Assembly: GCA_019456145.1 (NCBI GenBank)
Contig: VRUL01000003.1
Coordinates: forward strand, 124,001-188,000
Direction: 5' to 3'
Length of the DNA stretch: 64,000 nt
Source of the DNA: Planctomycetota bacterium
GTDB taxonomy: Bacteria; Planctomycetota; Phycisphaerae; Sedimentisphaerales; Anaerobacaceae
In this document: one piece after another, positions 63,166-64,000 of the stretch
How positions within the stretch are numbered: position 1 is the first letter of the stretch
Layout of the letters: the number at the start of each line of letters is the position of its first letter
Notes under the pieces: generated by a model
Told to the model about the DNA's origin: nothing
Seen by the model: the letters and a program-made list of their open reading frames with translations, nothing else
Database searches by the model: none
Program-made: the position numbers and the translations under genes

Positions 63166-64000
63166 ATGCCAGAGCTTGTTATGACAAAACACGATGTTCT
63201 AACTGAAGAAGAGATGTCTACTTTCTCAATGAACCAGAGAATATTGAGATTGATTGAATATTATCGACATAAAATGAATTTAGATAAAAGCCAGATGAAT
63301 ATTTTAGATTGGGGATGTGGAAGAGGCCGGACAGTAGCATGGTTAAGGCGGCACGGATATAGCGCTTTCGGGATTGATATTGACTCCGAGCCTGTTAATA
63401 ATTGCAAAGACTTATTTAGACAGCGTGGATATGACCCCGAAGCTATTCTTTCTTTGCTGGAAAATGGCAAAGAAACAAAATTTCCGGATAACTACTTTCA
63501 CTTTAGTTTCTCAAATGGTGTGTTTGAGCATATCCAGGACTTGGAGGCGGTTGCAGAAAACCTTAAAAGGTTAACTGCTCCAGGTGGTGTTGGCGTGCAC
63601 TTTTTCCCCGCCCATAAACACTTTGTGGAAATTCATCTTCGTTTACCATTTGTCCATTGGCTGCCCAAAAACATATTATGTAAAGTGTATATTTTCCTTT
63701 TTGTACTTTTTGGTAAAGGTCCCAAATGGAAGGAACTGCAGGCCAAAAGTCCACTTCAAAAAACTAATGGTTATTATGACTATATTATACATAAAACATA
63801 TTACAGGTCTTATCGCACTATAGAAACAATTTTTGAACAAAATAATTTCAAAGTGGCTTTTGTTCCTCTTCACGAATATGGATTGGAGAAACATCCATTG
63901 CTTGATAAATTGGTGAGATTTAAATCATTGCGTCCTTTCCTTAATTGGTGCATGAACAACTTCGGACAGGTTGGACTGATAATAACAAGAGAAGCAAACT
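63166..64000 (+). CDS. Class I SAM methyltransferase, cut by the window end
   Basis: An open frame from ATG 63166 (AAGG about 14 bases before) runs to the window end without stop: 278 residues are visible. The SAM-binding motif is ILDWGCGRGRTV (about 46-57), followed by FGIDIDSEP and FSFSNGVFEHIQD. The middle part has a hydrophobic stretch (LPKNILCKVYIFLFVLFGKG) that may touch the membrane. Probably a methyltransferase of the glycan locus. Because the gene is incomplete, the C-terminal part and any fused domain are unknown. Confidence 0.85.
   Translation, partial: MPELVMTKHDVLTEEEMSTFSMNQRILRLIEYYRHKMNLDKSQMNILDWGCGRGRTVAWLRRHGYSAFGIDIDSEPVNNCKDLFRQRGYDPEAILSLLENGKETKFPDNYFHFSFSNGVFEHIQDLEAVAENLKRLTAPGGVGVHFFPAHKHFVEIHLRLPFVHWLPKNILCKVYIFLFVLFGKGPKWKELQAKSPLQKTNGYYDYIIHKTYYRSYRTIETIFEQNNFKVAFVPLHEYGLEKHPLLDKLVRFKSLRPFLNWCMNNFGQVGLIITREAN

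Noticed and set aside
1-64000. CRISPR arrays, rRNA genes, transposase or integrase genes
   Set aside because: None were seen: no regular spacer-repeat series, no rRNA-like stretch, and no frame with transposase or recombinase motifs.

Overview
The window looks like a piece of a Planctomycetota chromosome, probably of the Phycisphaerae/Sedimentisphaerales kind, most likely from an environmental assembly. The clues are a planctomycete-style pseudopilin (N-terminal FTLVE signature, C-terminal FMDWSVRK and KWHRQF blocks), a Tat-exported Gfo/Idh/MocA oxidoreductase, secreted carboxypeptidase-regulatory/CBM-like proteins, and intergenic DNA full of short dispersed repeats. This placement is inference from protein style, not from a marker gene.

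Region 1 (1-17.7 kb) is loosely packed and mixed in strand. It holds a secreted PHP-type metallohydrolase (-), a DUF5677-like protein, a Sel1-repeat lipoprotein (-), the Tat oxidoreductase, two tandem secreted paralogues, a pseudopilin, an ankyrin lipoprotein, a stand-alone response regulator (-) and a membrane glycosyltransferase (-). Spacers hold dispersed repeats, a second truncated copy of the pseudopilin leader, the 5' half of a tRNA-Arg gene and decayed coding segments. The 6.1-11.6 kb genes are visibly richer in G and C than what follows.

Region 2 (17.7-64 kb) is one long, same-strand, tightly overlapping surface-glycan locus. It encodes four CMP-ulosonate synthetases (three NeuA-like, one KdsB-like), three NeuB-type synthases (one fused to a KdsC-like phosphatase), two NeuC-type 2-epimerases, three intact cobalamin-binding radical SAM enzymes plus the tail of a fourth, an HpaI-type aldolase, methyltransferases, sulfotransferase-fold proteins, a PIG-L deacetylase, GT-B transferases and an ABC exporter. 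Three of the four CMP-ulosonate synthetase genes are followed by a cobalamin radical SAM gene.

The most striking part is 37924-43075. It has the enzyme set known from Campylobacter jejuni for the O-methyl phosphoramidate (MeOPN) capsule modification, in nearly the same order: L-glutamine kinase (Cj1418-like), gamma-glutamyl-CDP-amidate hydrolase (Cj1417-like), CTP:phosphoglutamine cytidylyltransferase (Cj1416-like), a methyltransferase and a CDP-phosphoramidate kinase (Cj1415-like). A CysQ-type phosphatase and sulfotransferase-fold proteins nearby could handle 3'-phosphonucleotides from this donor. Together the locus would build a surface polysaccharide carrying several different ulosonic acids, C- or O-methylated, possibly sulfated, and decorated with phosphoramidate.

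Several parts are broken: a frameshifted sulfotransferase, a truncated SGNH hydrolase and a radical SAM tail. One 666-residue protein joins a SerA-like dehydrogenase to a radical-SAM/SPASM-like domain that lacks the radical-SAM cysteines. The locus has clearly been reshuffled.
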